This document shows, piece by piece, positions 33,243 through 42,046 of a stretch of 64,000 bases of DNA (position 1 is its first letter; each line of letters starts with the position of its first letter). The notes under the pieces were generated by a model that did no database searches, had not been told where the DNA came from, and saw nothing but the letters and a program-made list of their open reading frames with translations. Source of the DNA: Micromonospora sp. WMMD1155 (GTDB lineage Bacteria; Actinomycetota; Actinomycetes; Mycobacteriales; Micromonosporaceae); the NCBI RefSeq assembly GCF_029581275.1, contig NZ_CP120742.1, positions 7,130,501 to 7,194,500 of the forward strand, read 5' to 3'. The position numbers were made by a program, and so were the translations under genes.

Positions 33243-34430
33243 CGCCCTGACCCGACGGGCAGCGAGGAGCAACACACCCCCGGCCATCAACGCCGCGATG
33301 CCGATTCCGCCGAGCAGCCCGGCCCGCGGCCCGGTGACCGGCAACCCTCCGCCGCCGCCATCGCCACCGCCACCGGGGCCACCGCCGCTCCTCGCGGCCA
33401 GCACCACGGCGAACCCGTCCTGGTTGTCACTGGGATCCGCGTCGGCTATCCGGACGACGACGGCGTTCGCCGGAAGCTCGTTTCGCGCAGGCGTGGATCG
33501 GTTGTTCGTCGACTGCGCGGCGAGGCCCTCCACCCGCGCGGTTCCGCCCCGCAGTGTCGCCGGCGCGGTGGCGGATGGCGCAGTCGTCACCAGGTTGTAC
33601 AGCTCGACCGCCGAATAGATCCCGTCGTGCGGATCGGTGTCGTCGACGGCCGGAACGAGTGTGAGGCTCGGGTAGGTGCAGACGGCCGACCGCCCGGCGT
33701 CGCTGAGCACACACTGGGGCGGCTGCCTGGTGAAGGTCACGCCCCTGGGCAGACGCAGCGTGACCCGCACTCCGCTGACCGCTTCGCGGCCCTGGTTGGC
33801 GACAGTGTGCCAGACCGCACCCGTCTCACCCGGGTTCAGCGTTCCGGTGGGCATGGGCGTGCCGTCGGCGCCGGTCCGCACTGACTGCTTCACGTCCCGG
33901 GCGACCAGCGAGAGGTCCGCACTGGGCTTGTCGACCAGCATCAGTGGGAACCATCTGGTGTTGTCGGCCGGATTCGCGTCGACGTCCGGCCGGACGCTGA
34001 CCGAGACTTCGAACCTGCCCTCGTAGGGCGCCGTCCCGTAGACAAGCGCGTCGATGGGAAAGTCCACGGTTTCGCCCGGTGCCGGAACCATCTCCGGTAT
34101 CAGTCGGCAGTAGAAGCCGCCGACATCGCCGTCGCACTCGCCCCCACCCCCCGCATGCCACAGCAGAGCGACCGGCTTGGGGTCCGGGTCCCCCTGCGGC
34201 TGGCGGACATTGACGACCACGTCGCTCGGGGTCTCGTCCCCCAGATTGCTGACCTTCACATAGACAACCTTTTTCTCGACCCCCAGGGAGATCCTTGTCC
34301 CGGACACATCGACCGCGAGGTCCGGACCGGTCCTCGCCGCCTCGGCGGGAACCGCGGGAAGGGCCACCCCGGTGAGGAGGAACAGCGCAACGGCGACAGT
34401 TCGCGACAGCCGCCGACGACCAACGCTCAT
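33213..34430 (-). CDS. Secreted surface protein with sortase-type anchor
   Basis: A 405-aa protein: signal peptide ending near AEAA (residue about 31), two or three beta-sandwich (CARDB/DUF11-like) repeats with D-x-N-P-A-D-N-T type motifs, a Gly-rich spacer, LPVTGP, one hydrophobic helix and a basic tail. LPVTG matches the LPxTG sorting signal, so covalent attachment to peptidoglycan by sortase is expected. Function is otherwise unknown, possibly structural or adhesive. The ORF begins at ATG 34430; no strong ribosome site was noted. Confidence 0.8.
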   Translation of the reverse strand: MSVGRRRLSRTVAVALFLLTGVALPAVPAEAARTGPDLAVDVSGTRISLGVEKKVVYVKVSNLGDETPSDVVVNVRQPQGDPDPKPVALLWHAGGGGECDGDVGGFYCRLIPEMVPAPGETVDFPIDALVYGTAPYEGRFEVSVSVRPDVDANPADNTRWFPLMLVDKPSADLSLVARDVKQSVRTGADGTPMPTGTLNPGETGAVWHTVANQGREAVSGVRVTLRLPRGVTFTRQPPQCVLSDAGRSAVCTYPSLTLVPAVDDTDPHDGIYSAVELYNLVTTAPSATAPATLRGGTARVEGLAAQSTNNRSTPARNELPANAVVVRIADADPSDNQDGFAVVLAARSGGGPGGGGDGGGGGLPVTGPRAGLLGGIGIAALMAGGVLLLAARRVRASGGEPAAAE

Positions 34431-34537
34431 GGCAGAGACCCTTCAGGACGCACGGACAGTGTGATAGAGAACACTATCGGGAATCGGCGTCCATGGGTGT
34501 CCGCCGCTTCGGGGCTGTCGTACGCACGGTTACCGGA

Positions 34538-36208
34538 TCACCGCGCTGACACTCCCTGGCCGACCCGGAGTCGGCGCAATGCACCAGCCGCCGCCCGGGC
34601 CGCCTCCGGGCTGGGGGCGGCAAGGGCTGCCTCGGCGATCCGACGGCACTCGTCCAGGGTGTGCGCGGCCAGGGACTCGCGCACCGCCGCAATGCTGCGG
34701 GGCGCCATGGAGAGGCTGGTGATGCCCAGTCCGGCCAGCACAAGAGCGAAGTCGGGATCCGCTGCGGACTCTCCACACACGCCGACTGGCTTGCCCGCCT
34801 CGATGCCGGCTGCCGCGCAGGAGGCGAGGAGCGTGATAAGCGCGGGCTGCCAAGGGTCGAGCAGGTCGGCGATGTCGCCGCACATGCGGTCCGCAGCGAA
34901 CGTGTACTGGCTGAGGTCGTTGGTGCCGATGCTGAGGAAGTCCGCGTGGTGCAGCACCTGGCCGGCGCGCAGGGCCGCCGCCGGCACCTCGATCATCACG
35001 CCGGCGGTCGGCAGGCCATGCTCACGGCAGGACTCAGCGAACGCCGCCGCCTCCGCCGCCGTGGCGACCATCGGCGCCATCACCCACACGTCGGCGTCCG
35101 TCGCGGCGGCCGCCGCCGCTATCGCGGCCAACTGCGTGCTGAGCACGGAAGGTGTCTGCCGCGAGACGCGCAGACCGCGGATGCCCAGCGCGGGGTTGGG
35201 TTCGTCGGCCAGACGCAGGAACGGCAGCGGCTTGTCGGCGCCGGCGTCGAGGGTGCGTACGACGATCTTGCGGCCGGGCAGCGCGGCGAAGACGTCGCGG
35301 TACGCGGCGACCTGTTCGTCGTGCGACGGCGGGTCGCTACGGTCGAGGTAGAGCAGCTCGGTGCGGAACAGACCGACGCCTTCCACCTCGCCGATGAGGT
35401 CCCGGGCGGAGCCGATGTTGGCCAGTAGCGCGACGGGATGCCCGTCCGCGGTCCGCCCCGGGCCGTGGGAGCGGGCGCGGCGTTCGATCTCCGCGACCCG
35501 GTCCGCGTTGACGGTGGCCACCGTCTGCGCGGAGACGCCGGCCACCACGACGCCGCTCGCACCGTCGAGACTGGCCAACGCGCCGTCGTTCACGTCCAGG
35601 ATGTCCGCGCAGCGGACCACGGCCGGGATACCGAGTGTCCGGGCCAGGATCGCGGTGTGGCTGGTCGGCCCGCCCTCGGCCGTGACCAATCCCAGCACCA
35701 GGGCCGGTTCGAGGCCGGCGGTGTCGGCGGGTGCCAGGTCGCGGGCGATGAGCAGGTACGGATGTCCCGGGTCCGGCACGCCCGGCATCGGCTGCCCGAG
35801 GCACGCCGCGACGAGCCGGTCCCGCAGATCGTCAAGGTCGCTGACCCGCTCGGCGAGGTATCCGCCCGCGGCTTCGAAGGCCGCCCGGTGCTCGGCGAGC
35901 ACGTCGGTGATCGCGTGCGGCGCGTCCGCACCGCCGTCGATGGCGATGTCGGCCGCTTCGACGAGCGTCTCGTCCTGCACCATCATGACCTGTGCGCGCA
36001 GGACCTCGGCGGCGGTCGCGTCCAGGGCGGTGTCGGCGCGACGGGTCAGGTCGGCGGCGACGGCCAGGACCGCGGCCCGGACGGCCGTCTTCTCGGCGTC
36101 GGGATCGACGACCTCCACCGCTGGCGGCAGGACCGGGGGCGGAGCCAGCCGGTAGACCGGCCCCGCCGCACGACCGGGGCTGGCCCCGATCCCCCGTAGT
36201 TCACGCAT
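34538..36208 (-). CDS. ptsI: PTS enzyme I (phosphoenolpyruvate-protein phosphotransferase)
   Basis: A 556-aa enzyme I that takes phosphate from PEP and passes it to HPr. The active His is in GGPTSHTAILAR, the PEP-binding barrel has SIGTNDLSQYTFA, and GVCGESA carries the late catalytic Cys. ATG 36208 overlaps the HPr stop by 8 nt. It is the last gene of the PTS operon, so this sugar system brings its own general components. Confidence 0.97.
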   Translation of the reverse strand: MRELRGIGASPGRAAGPVYRLAPPPVLPPAVEVVDPDAEKTAVRAAVLAVAADLTRRADTALDATAAEVLRAQVMMVQDETLVEAADIAIDGGADAPHAITDVLAEHRAAFEAAGGYLAERVSDLDDLRDRLVAACLGQPMPGVPDPGHPYLLIARDLAPADTAGLEPALVLGLVTAEGGPTSHTAILARTLGIPAVVRCADILDVNDGALASLDGASGVVVAGVSAQTVATVNADRVAEIERRARSHGPGRTADGHPVALLANIGSARDLIGEVEGVGLFRTELLYLDRSDPPSHDEQVAAYRDVFAALPGRKIVVRTLDAGADKPLPFLRLADEPNPALGIRGLRVSRQTPSVLSTQLAAIAAAAAATDADVWVMAPMVATAAEAAAFAESCREHGLPTAGVMIEVPAAALRAGQVLHHADFLSIGTNDLSQYTFAADRMCGDIADLLDPWQPALITLLASCAAAGIEAGKPVGVCGESAADPDFALVLAGLGITSLSMAPRSIAAVRESLAAHTLDECRRIAEAALAAPSPEAARAAAGALRRLRVGQGVSAR

Positions 36209-36476
36209 CGACGGCGTCCAGATCACGTTCGAGGAGGTCGGCCAGGGTGTCGACGGCGGCCTGCGCGTCGTCGCCGTCGGCCTCCAGGGTGACCTCGGTG
36301 CCCTTCTTGGCGCCGAGCGACAGCACGGCGAGCATGCTGCGGGCCGGTACGGGTTTCTTGTCGCCGGTGCGGATGGTGACCAGCACCGGCTGCTTCGCCG
36401 CCTCGGCGACGAACAGCGCCGCCGGGCGGGCGTGCAGCCCGCTGGCGGAGCCGACGAGGACTGTTCTGGTGGCCAA
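36201..36476 (-). CDS. ptsH: PTS phosphocarrier protein HPr
   Basis: A 91-aa HPr with the phosphorylatable His in GLHARPA (N-terminal) and the ARSMLAVLSLGA segment around the place of Ser46. It carries phosphate from enzyme I to the IIA protein of the same operon. It sits 9 nt after the dehydrogenase gene. Confidence 0.96.
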   Translation of the reverse strand: MATRTVLVGSASGLHARPAALFVAEAAKQPVLVTIRTGDKKPVPARSMLAVLSLGAKKGTEVTLEADGDDAQAAVDTLADLLERDLDAVDA

Positions 36477-36485
36477 CGGATCCTC

Positions 36486-37526
36486 CTAAGGCTCGATCGT
36501 CACCTTGATCGCTTCGCCGCGCGCCACGATGCCGAAGGCGTCGAGGGCCCGGTCGAGCGGTAGGCGGTGGGTGATGAGGTCGGCGACCGGCACGGAGCCG
36601 TCGGCGATGAGTCGCAGCGCCTCCTTGTTGTGCTCCGGGCTGGAGCCGTTGGCACCGACGATGGTCAGTTCGCGGTAGTGCACGAGGTTGGAGTCCAGGG
36701 AGATGACGGGCTTGTCCTTCGGCAGCCCGCCGAAGAAGCTGATCCGGCCCTGCCGCGCGGACATCTGCACCGCCTGCTCCTGGGCGGTGCCGGCGGCCGT
36801 GGCGGTGATGACGACGTCGGCACCCCGGCCCTCGGTGAGCTTGAGCACCGCGTCGACGACGTCGGTCTCGGCGCCGCAGATCGCCGCGTCCGGCTGGACC
36901 AGGTTCGCGGCCAGGTCGAGGCGTTCGCGGTTGAGGTCGACGAGGAACACCCGGGCAGCGCCGCGCGAGCGAGCCAGGCGCACATGCAGGCAGCCGATCG
37001 GCCCGGAGCCCACGACGACCACGTCGTCGCCCTCCCCCACGCCGGCGAGGTTCTGGCCGTTGAGGACGCAGGCGAGGGGCTCGGCGACGGACGCCTCGGC
37101 GAAGCTGAGCCCTTCGGGGATCCGGTTGAGCCCGTCGACGGCGAGGACGTTGTGCGGCACGACCAGGTATTCGGCGAACCCGCCGTCGAAGTGGTATCCC
37201 ATCGACACCTGGTTGGGGCACACGGTCATCCGGCCGCGCCGGCACTCGGCGCACGTGCCGCACGGGATGGCGGCGATGACCTGAACCCGCTCGCCCGGCT
37301 GCCAGCCCGTCACGTCGCCACCGACGTCGGTGATCTCGCCGGCGATCTCGTGACCCATGACGCGCGGCGGGGCGATGTGGTGGTGGCCGAAACGGGAGAT
37401 CTTCACGTCGGTGCCGCAGGTGGAGCAGGCGCGGACGCGGATCTTCACCTCGGCGGGGCCCGGCGTGGGCTCGGGTGCGTCCTCGATGCGGACGTCACCG
37501 GGTGCGTGGAATCGGACAACCTTCAC
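36486..37526 (-). CDS. Zinc-dependent polyol dehydrogenase (MDR family)
   Basis: A 346-aa medium-chain dehydrogenase: catalytic zinc Cys in CSTCGTD, GHEIAGE, structural zinc cysteines in CGTCAECRRGRMTVC, and the NAD motif GSGPIG. The family includes sorbitol/iditol and galactitol-1-phosphate dehydrogenases. Within a hexitol-type PTS operon it most likely oxidises the phosphorylated polyol delivered by the transporter to a ketose phosphate, which PfkB could phosphorylate. It replaces the usual mannitol-1-phosphate 5-dehydrogenase. It overlaps IIA by 4 nt. Confidence 0.9.
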   Translation of the reverse strand: MKVVRFHAPGDVRIEDAPEPTPGPAEVKIRVRACSTCGTDVKISRFGHHHIAPPRVMGHEIAGEITDVGGDVTGWQPGERVQVIAAIPCGTCAECRRGRMTVCPNQVSMGYHFDGGFAEYLVVPHNVLAVDGLNRIPEGLSFAEASVAEPLACVLNGQNLAGVGEGDDVVVVGSGPIGCLHVRLARSRGAARVFLVDLNRERLDLAANLVQPDAAICGAETDVVDAVLKLTEGRGADVVITATAAGTAQEQAVQMSARQGRISFFGGLPKDKPVISLDSNLVHYRELTIVGANGSSPEHNKEALRLIADGSVPVADLITHRLPLDRALDAFGIVARGEAIKVTIEP

Positions 37527-37957
37527 GAGGGCTTCCCTTCGAGGATAGTGATCACGTCATCGGCGCACGTCGACTCTCGGAGCCGCTGTGCCTGCACCGG
37601 ATCCATCAGCACCGAGGCGAGCTGGGCGAGGATGTCCACATGCCCGTCGCCGGCCGCGGCGATGGCGACGCAGACCCGCACGTCGAAGCCGTCCCAGTCG
37701 ACGCCGTCGGGGAAGCGCAGCACCGCGAGGGCGTCGCGCTGAACTGACTCCTTGCTGTTCAGCGTGCCGTGCGGGATGGCGACGCCCTCCCCGATGTAGG
37801 TGGAGACGCTCTGCTCGCGGGCGAGCATCGCGTCCACGTACGCCGGGGCGACCGCGCCGACCTCGACGAGTACCGCGCCGCAGCGGCTGATCGCCTCCTC
37901 CCGCGATCCGGCCCGCTCGTCGAGCCGGATCGCGTTGCGGGCCAGTAGCTCAGCCAC
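37523..37957 (-). CDS. PTS IIA component, mannitol/fructose type
   Basis: A 144-aa IIA domain with the phospho-accepting His in AIPHGTLNS and the flanking E-x-x-V-S-T-Y-I pattern typical of MtlF-like proteins. GTG 37957 is inside the IIB stop (8-nt overlap). It receives phosphate from HPr and gives it to the Cys of IIB. Confidence 0.93.
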   Translation of the reverse strand: MAELLARNAIRLDERAGSREEAISRCGAVLVEVGAVAPAYVDAMLAREQSVSTYIGEGVAIPHGTLNSKESVQRDALAVLRFPDGVDWDGFDVRVCVAIAAAGDGHVDILAQLASVLMDPVQAQRLRESTCADDVITILEGKPS

Positions 37958-38258
37958 TCAGCTCACCGCCGCGCTGCACCGCGTTCACCACTTTGCTGAC
38001 GGCCGGGTCGCCGATGAACACCTGGATCGGCACGATCACCGTGTCGGGCGCGCTGACCCGGGCCCGCGCGGCGAGCCCCTGGTGGCAGATGACCACGTCT
38101 GCGTCGGCGGGGATCGAGTTGACCGGTGTGTGCTCGACGGTCACCGCGTTCTTCGCCAGTTGCCGCCGAAGTTGACTGGCCAGCATCACGCTGCTGCCCA
38201 TGCCGGCGTCGCAGGCGACGACCACTTTCTTGATCTCACTGCCGTTGATTGTGGACAT
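37950..38258 (-). CDS. PTS IIB component, mannitol type
   Basis: A 102-aa IIB with the phosphocysteine loop VACDAGMGSSVM near the N-terminus. It follows IIC by 2 nt. In mannitol permeases of many bacteria IIC and IIB are fused; here they are separate genes. Confidence 0.93.
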   Translation of the reverse strand: MSTINGSEIKKVVVACDAGMGSSVMLASQLRRQLAKNAVTVEHTPVNSIPADADVVICHQGLAARARVSAPDTVIVPIQVFIGDPAVSKVVNAVQRGGELSG

Positions 38259-38260
38259 GT

Positions 38261-39418
38261 TCAGACCTCCTGCTTGGCCGACTTGTCGAGGGTCTCGTCG
38301 AGGTGGCCGGCCCTTTCCTCGTCTGGGCGGACGACTGCCTCCTCGTCAGGGCCGACAGCGTCTGCGGCGGGCTCGCCGCGACCGAAGCCGAGCAGGGCCG
38401 AGGCGACCGCGAAGGTGACGGCGGCGGCGATGACGACGCCGAGGATGACTCCGAAGTGGCTGCCCTTGGGGGTGACCGCGAGGTACGCGAAGATGCTGCC
38501 CGGCGAGGGGGTGGCGACCAGGCCCGCACCGGTGATCACGAAGGTGCCGACGCCGGCCGCACCCCCGGCGATCATGGCGAGGATCAGCTTCGGCTTCATC
38601 AGCACGTACGGGAAGTAGATCTCGTGGATGCCGCCGAGGAACTGCACGATGATCGCGGCCGGGGCACTGGGACGCAGCGCGCGAGGACCGAAGATCATGA
38701 AGGCGAGCAGCAGACCGAGGCCGGGGCCGGGATTCGACTCGATCATGAACAGGACCGATTTGCCCTTGTCGGCCGCCTCGGCGATGCCCAGCGGGCCGAA
38801 CACGCCATGGTTGATGGCGTTGTTGAGGAAGAGCACCTTGGCGGGTTCGACGAGCACCGAGGTCAGCGGCAGCAGGTCCTTGCCGACGAGCCAGTCGACG
38901 CCCGAGCCGGCCTGCTTGGTGAGCCATTCGACCACGGGGCCGATGCCGTAGACACCGCCGATGGCCATCGCGGCGCCGATGATGCCCGCGCTGAAGTTGT
39001 CGACCAGCATCTCGAAGCCGGGACGGATCCTGTCTTCGATCAGGCCGTCGAAGAGCTTGAGGAGATAGGCAGTGAGCGGCCCGATGAGCATCGCGCCGAG
39101 GATCATCGGCACATCCGCGCCGACGACGAGGCCCATGGTCGCCACCGCGCCGACGACGGCACCGCGCTGGCCGTGGACCAGCCGGCCGCCGGTGTAGCCG
39201 ATGAGCACCGGCAGCAGGATGCTGATCATCGGGCCGACCAACTCGGCCAGGGTCTTGTTGGGGATCCAGCCGGTCGGGATGAACAGTGCGGTGATCAGGC
39301 CCCAGGCGATGAACGCGCCGATGTTGGGCATGACCATCGCGGCCAGGTAGCCGCCGAGGCGTTGCACTGTGGCTTTGAGGCCCTGGCCCTTTACCTCTGG
39401 TGTGTAGGAGGAGGTCAC
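38261..39418 (-). CDS. PTS IIC component, mannitol type
   Basis: A 385-aa membrane permease with about eight to ten helices and the MtlA-type signature GGIHEIYFPYVLMKP. The last 55 residues are hydrophilic and acidic and may be a leftover linker from a IIC-IIB fusion. It moves the polyol across the membrane as IIB phosphorylates it. Mannitol or another hexitol is the likely substrate; the exact one cannot be told. Confidence 0.93.
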   Translation of the reverse strand: MTSSYTPEVKGQGLKATVQRLGGYLAAMVMPNIGAFIAWGLITALFIPTGWIPNKTLAELVGPMISILLPVLIGYTGGRLVHGQRGAVVGAVATMGLVVGADVPMILGAMLIGPLTAYLLKLFDGLIEDRIRPGFEMLVDNFSAGIIGAAMAIGGVYGIGPVVEWLTKQAGSGVDWLVGKDLLPLTSVLVEPAKVLFLNNAINHGVFGPLGIAEAADKGKSVLFMIESNPGPGLGLLLAFMIFGPRALRPSAPAAIIVQFLGGIHEIYFPYVLMKPKLILAMIAGGAAGVGTFVITGAGLVATPSPGSIFAYLAVTPKGSHFGVILGVVIAAAVTFAVASALLGFGRGEPAADAVGPDEEAVVRPDEERAGHLDETLDKSAKQEV

Positions 39419-39476
39419 GGGGGTTCTCCTTGATGAGGGGCGGTCCAGACGGCCTCGGGGGAGGAAGCTCGTCCGG

Positions 39477-40385
39477 CTAGGGGTGGATGGTGACGTCGTG
39501 GCGGAACAGGTCCGCTGGGCCCGGCATCCGGCTACCGGGCAGGCTCACCGCGGCGGCGCCCCAGGCCAGGCCCTCAGCGAGGGCGACGGCACCCTGCGCG
39601 CCCGCGGCGAGGAACCCGGCGAGCAGCGCATCGCCCGCGCCGACGGTGCTCCGGGGCCGGGCGACCGGACAGGTGCCGGTGCGGACCCCTTCGGCGTCGA
39701 CCAGGACAGCGCCGTCAGCGCCGAGGCTGGCCAGGACGGTGCCGGCTCCCCATGCCCGCAGGCACTGGGCGGCATCGACCACGTCGCCGAGGTCCTTCAG
39801 CGGGGTGTCGACCACGTCGGCCAGTTCGTCGCGGTTGGGCTTGAGTAGGGTGGCCCCGGCCAGGGCGGCCTCGCGCAGGGCAGGACCGCTGGTGTCGACG
39901 GCGACCCTGACGCCGGCCGCGCGCAGCTTCCGGCACAACTGAGCGTAGGCGTCGGCGGGCAGGCCGGGCGGGACACTGCCGCACAGCACGACCCAGTCGG
40001 CGCCGCCGGCGCGGGCGAGCACACGGTCGATCACCTCGTCGAACTCGGCGCGACACATCGCCGGGCCAGGTTCGTTGATCTTGGTGACCGTGCCGTCGGG
40101 CTCGGCCAGGGTGATGTTGGAACGGGTCCGACCGGAGATCGACACGGCGAGGACTTCCACACCTTCCGCCTCGAGCAGGCGGATGAGTTGGTTGCCCTCG
40201 TCACCGCCGGACGGCAACACCGCCACCGACGGCACCCCGTTGGCCAGCAGGGCACGGGATACGTTGACGCCCTTGCCACCCGGGTCGAGGTGAGCTTCGG
40301 CAGCCCGGATGACCTCGCCCCGGTTGAGTGAGTCGACCTCCACGGCCCGGTCGAGGCTGGGGTTGAGGGTGACGGTGACGATCAT
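39477..40385 (-). CDS. pfkB: PfkB-family sugar-phosphate kinase (1-phosphofructokinase type)
   Basis: A 302-aa ribokinase-fold kinase. N-terminal TVTLNPSLDRA and GGKGVNVSRAL are typical of 1-phosphofructokinase and tagatose-6-phosphate kinase; C-terminal STVGAGDALLAGF holds the catalytic Asp and anion hole. It would phosphorylate the ketose phosphate made from the imported polyol. It overlaps deoR by 4 nt. Confidence 0.93.
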   Translation of the reverse strand: MIVTVTLNPSLDRAVEVDSLNRGEVIRAAEAHLDPGGKGVNVSRALLANGVPSVAVLPSGGDEGNQLIRLLEAEGVEVLAVSISGRTRSNITLAEPDGTVTKINEPGPAMCRAEFDEVIDRVLARAGGADWVVLCGSVPPGLPADAYAQLCRKLRAAGVRVAVDTSGPALREAALAGATLLKPNRDELADVVDTPLKDLGDVVDAAQCLRAWGAGTVLASLGADGAVLVDAEGVRTGTCPVARPRSTVGAGDALLAGFLAAGAQGAVALAEGLAWGAAAVSLPGSRMPGPADLFRHDVTIHP

Positions 40386-41143
40386 GCGCGTACCACCCGA
40401 ACGCCCGCGGACTCCAGGTCACCGACCAGGTCGGGGTCGGCACGGCTGTCGGTGATGAGCAGGTCGACGTCGGCCAGTTCGGCGAACCGGGCCAGATAAT
40501 CGTTGCCGAGCTTCGTGTGATCGGCGACCACCACCGTTCGACGGGCCGATCGGACCATCGCCCGCTTCACCGCCGCCTCGGACGGGTCGGGGGTGGTCAG
40601 TCCACGCTCGACCGAGATGCCGTTGGTCCCGACGAACGCGACGTCGACGTAGAGGTTCGCCAGCGGCGTCAGCGCCCAGTCGTCGACGGTCGCCAGCGTC
40701 CTCCCGCGGACCCGTCCACCCAACAGCAGGACGTTGAGGTTGGCGTAGGTACTGAGGGTCGTGGCGATGACCGGCGAGTTGACCACGACGGTCAACTCTC
40801 GGTCGACCGGCAAGAGCTGGGCCAGCCGGGCGGTCGTGGTGCCGGCGTCGAGAATGATCGCGCCCTCCTCCGGCACCTCCCTCAGGGCGAGCTTGGCGAT
40901 GCGCTCCTTCTCCTCGATGAGCACCGCGTCACGCGCCGCCAGCGCGGGCTCGAACCCGAGCCGTTCGACCGGAATCGCTCCACCGTGGACTCGGCGCAGC
41001 ACCCCTGCCCGCTCCAGGATGGTGAGGTCGCGGCGGATGGTCTCCGATGTCACGTTGAGCCCATCGGCCAAGCCGGCCACCTCGACCCGGCCCACCTCGC
41101 GGGCGAGGCGAAGGATCTCCTGCTGCCGTTCTTCGGCGTACAT
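40382..41143 (-). CDS. DeoR/GlpR-family repressor
   Basis: A 253-aa regulator with an N-terminal winged HTH (VAGLADGLNVTSETIRRDL) and a C-terminal sugar-phosphate-sensing domain (DAGTTTARLA, FVGTNGIS, VADHTKLG). It is the first gene of the PTS operon and probably represses it until a phosphorylated sugar is bound. ATG at 41143. Confidence 0.95.
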   Translation of the reverse strand: MYAEERQQEILRLAREVGRVEVAGLADGLNVTSETIRRDLTILERAGVLRRVHGGAIPVERLGFEPALAARDAVLIEEKERIAKLALREVPEEGAIILDAGTTTARLAQLLPVDRELTVVVNSPVIATTLSTYANLNVLLLGGRVRGRTLATVDDWALTPLANLYVDVAFVGTNGISVERGLTTPDPSEAAVKRAMVRSARRTVVVADHTKLGNDYLARFAELADVDLLITDSRADPDLVGDLESAGVRVVRA

Positions 41144-41180
41144 CGTGTTGTTTCACCGCCGTTTCGTTTTGCTTGTGCTG

Positions 41181-41209
41181 TGTTTACGCCCGGATTTGGT
41201 GAAAGTCAA
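41181..41209 (-). promoter_or_regulatory. Promoter of the deoR-PTS operon
   Basis: On the minus strand: TTGACT (41209-41204), a 17-nt spacer, then TAAACA (41186-41181), about 40 nt before the DeoR start codon. The AT-rich segment between the -10 and the start (41158-41180) contains A-rich short repeats that could be the operator. Confidence 0.6.
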
Positions 41210-41349
41210 GGGCGAGGCCACAGAAAGCCACACAGGCCCGTAGTTCAGCGGGACGAATGGACACGGATACGTGCCTGCAGTCCCGGCCCGGCGCTCGGGC
41301 CGCTGCGGACAGCTCGGTCGACGGACGCTGCTCTGGCGGCCGACGAGGC

Positions 41350-41781
41350 ATGGCCGTTCTGCGACGACGCCGGGGCGCACGAGCCGTGACGACCCCGGCC
41401 GCCCTTCATCGCAGGAGGAAGATCGTCGCGACCGCAGAGGCCCGGGAGCCGTTGCCGGGCAGGGATTTCTTGCCTGTGCGGGAGCGAGCCGAACTCGATG
41501 CCGCCGACGCGCTCGACTTGGACGACCTGATCGAGGATCCCACCCCGCCGGTCCCGGTCGCGGAGCTGAACATCCCGGACTATTCCGGCCCCGACGGCCC
41601 CGAACCAAGGCAGGTGCTGTGGCGCCCGGTGGACCACTCAGACCGGCACTACAGCCCTAGCGTCTTCCTCTACCGGCGCGACAGTCCAGCCGTGGGGGCG
41701 ACTGGAAGGGCATGCGTCAAGGCTGTCGCCCGTCCGAGGAGAACCCGACCAAGCCCTCGGACGTCGTCGGCGCGCAAATAG
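41350..41781 (+). CDS. Possible hypothetical gene or gene fragment
   Basis: A 143-aa frame with high GC in third positions and a plausible acidic segment (ALDLDDLIEDPTPPVPVAELNIPDY), but no family, no clear ribosome site and an Arg/Pro-rich end that looks out of frame. It may be the remnant of a gene. A minus-strand frame over the same DNA looks less natural. The rest of 41210-42046 holds nothing else I can support. Confidence 0.3.
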   Translation: MAVLRRRRGARAVTTPAALHRRRKIVATAEAREPLPGRDFLPVRERAELDAADALDLDDLIEDPTPPVPVAELNIPDYSGPDGPEPRQVLWRPVDHSDRHYSPSVFLYRRDSPAVGATGRACVKAVARPRRTRPSPRTSSARK

Positions 41782-42046
41782 CGCGGCTACTCGCTGTCCA
41801 CCTTCCGCGGCCTCGAATCGTTCGCTCACCCACCGGCCACCGCGGTGCGGTGACGCGGGTCTGTCCTGTCGGGATCTACACGTCAGAGGCCGGGACCCGT
41901 CGGCCCTACCGAACTACGTGGACCGCTCGGCTTACGCGCGCGTCGGACATCGACGATGCCGGGCGTCGCCCGGCGACGCCGCCGAGGTCGAGCGACGGGG
42001 TGCCGATGGGCCGCCGAGGCGCAGAGCGCATCGGCGGCCCACCGTC

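Noticed and set aside
30011..33250. 1079-aa plus-strand frame overlapping the glycosidase-like gene
   Set aside because: Arg/Gly/Pro-rich composition typical of an out-of-frame reading; the 30162-33242 frame has a signal anchor, barrel motifs and membrane helices.
41235..41301. Candidate tRNA gene
   Set aside because: Only the acceptor and D-arm start look right; there is no T-loop TTCGA and no acceptable anticodon stem, so it is not listed as a tRNA.
41707..41721. GGGCATGCGTCAAGG, similar to the MITE end GGGCGTGTGTCAAGG
   Set aside because: Two mismatches in 15 bases and no matching inverted end nearby; could be chance or a very old remnant.
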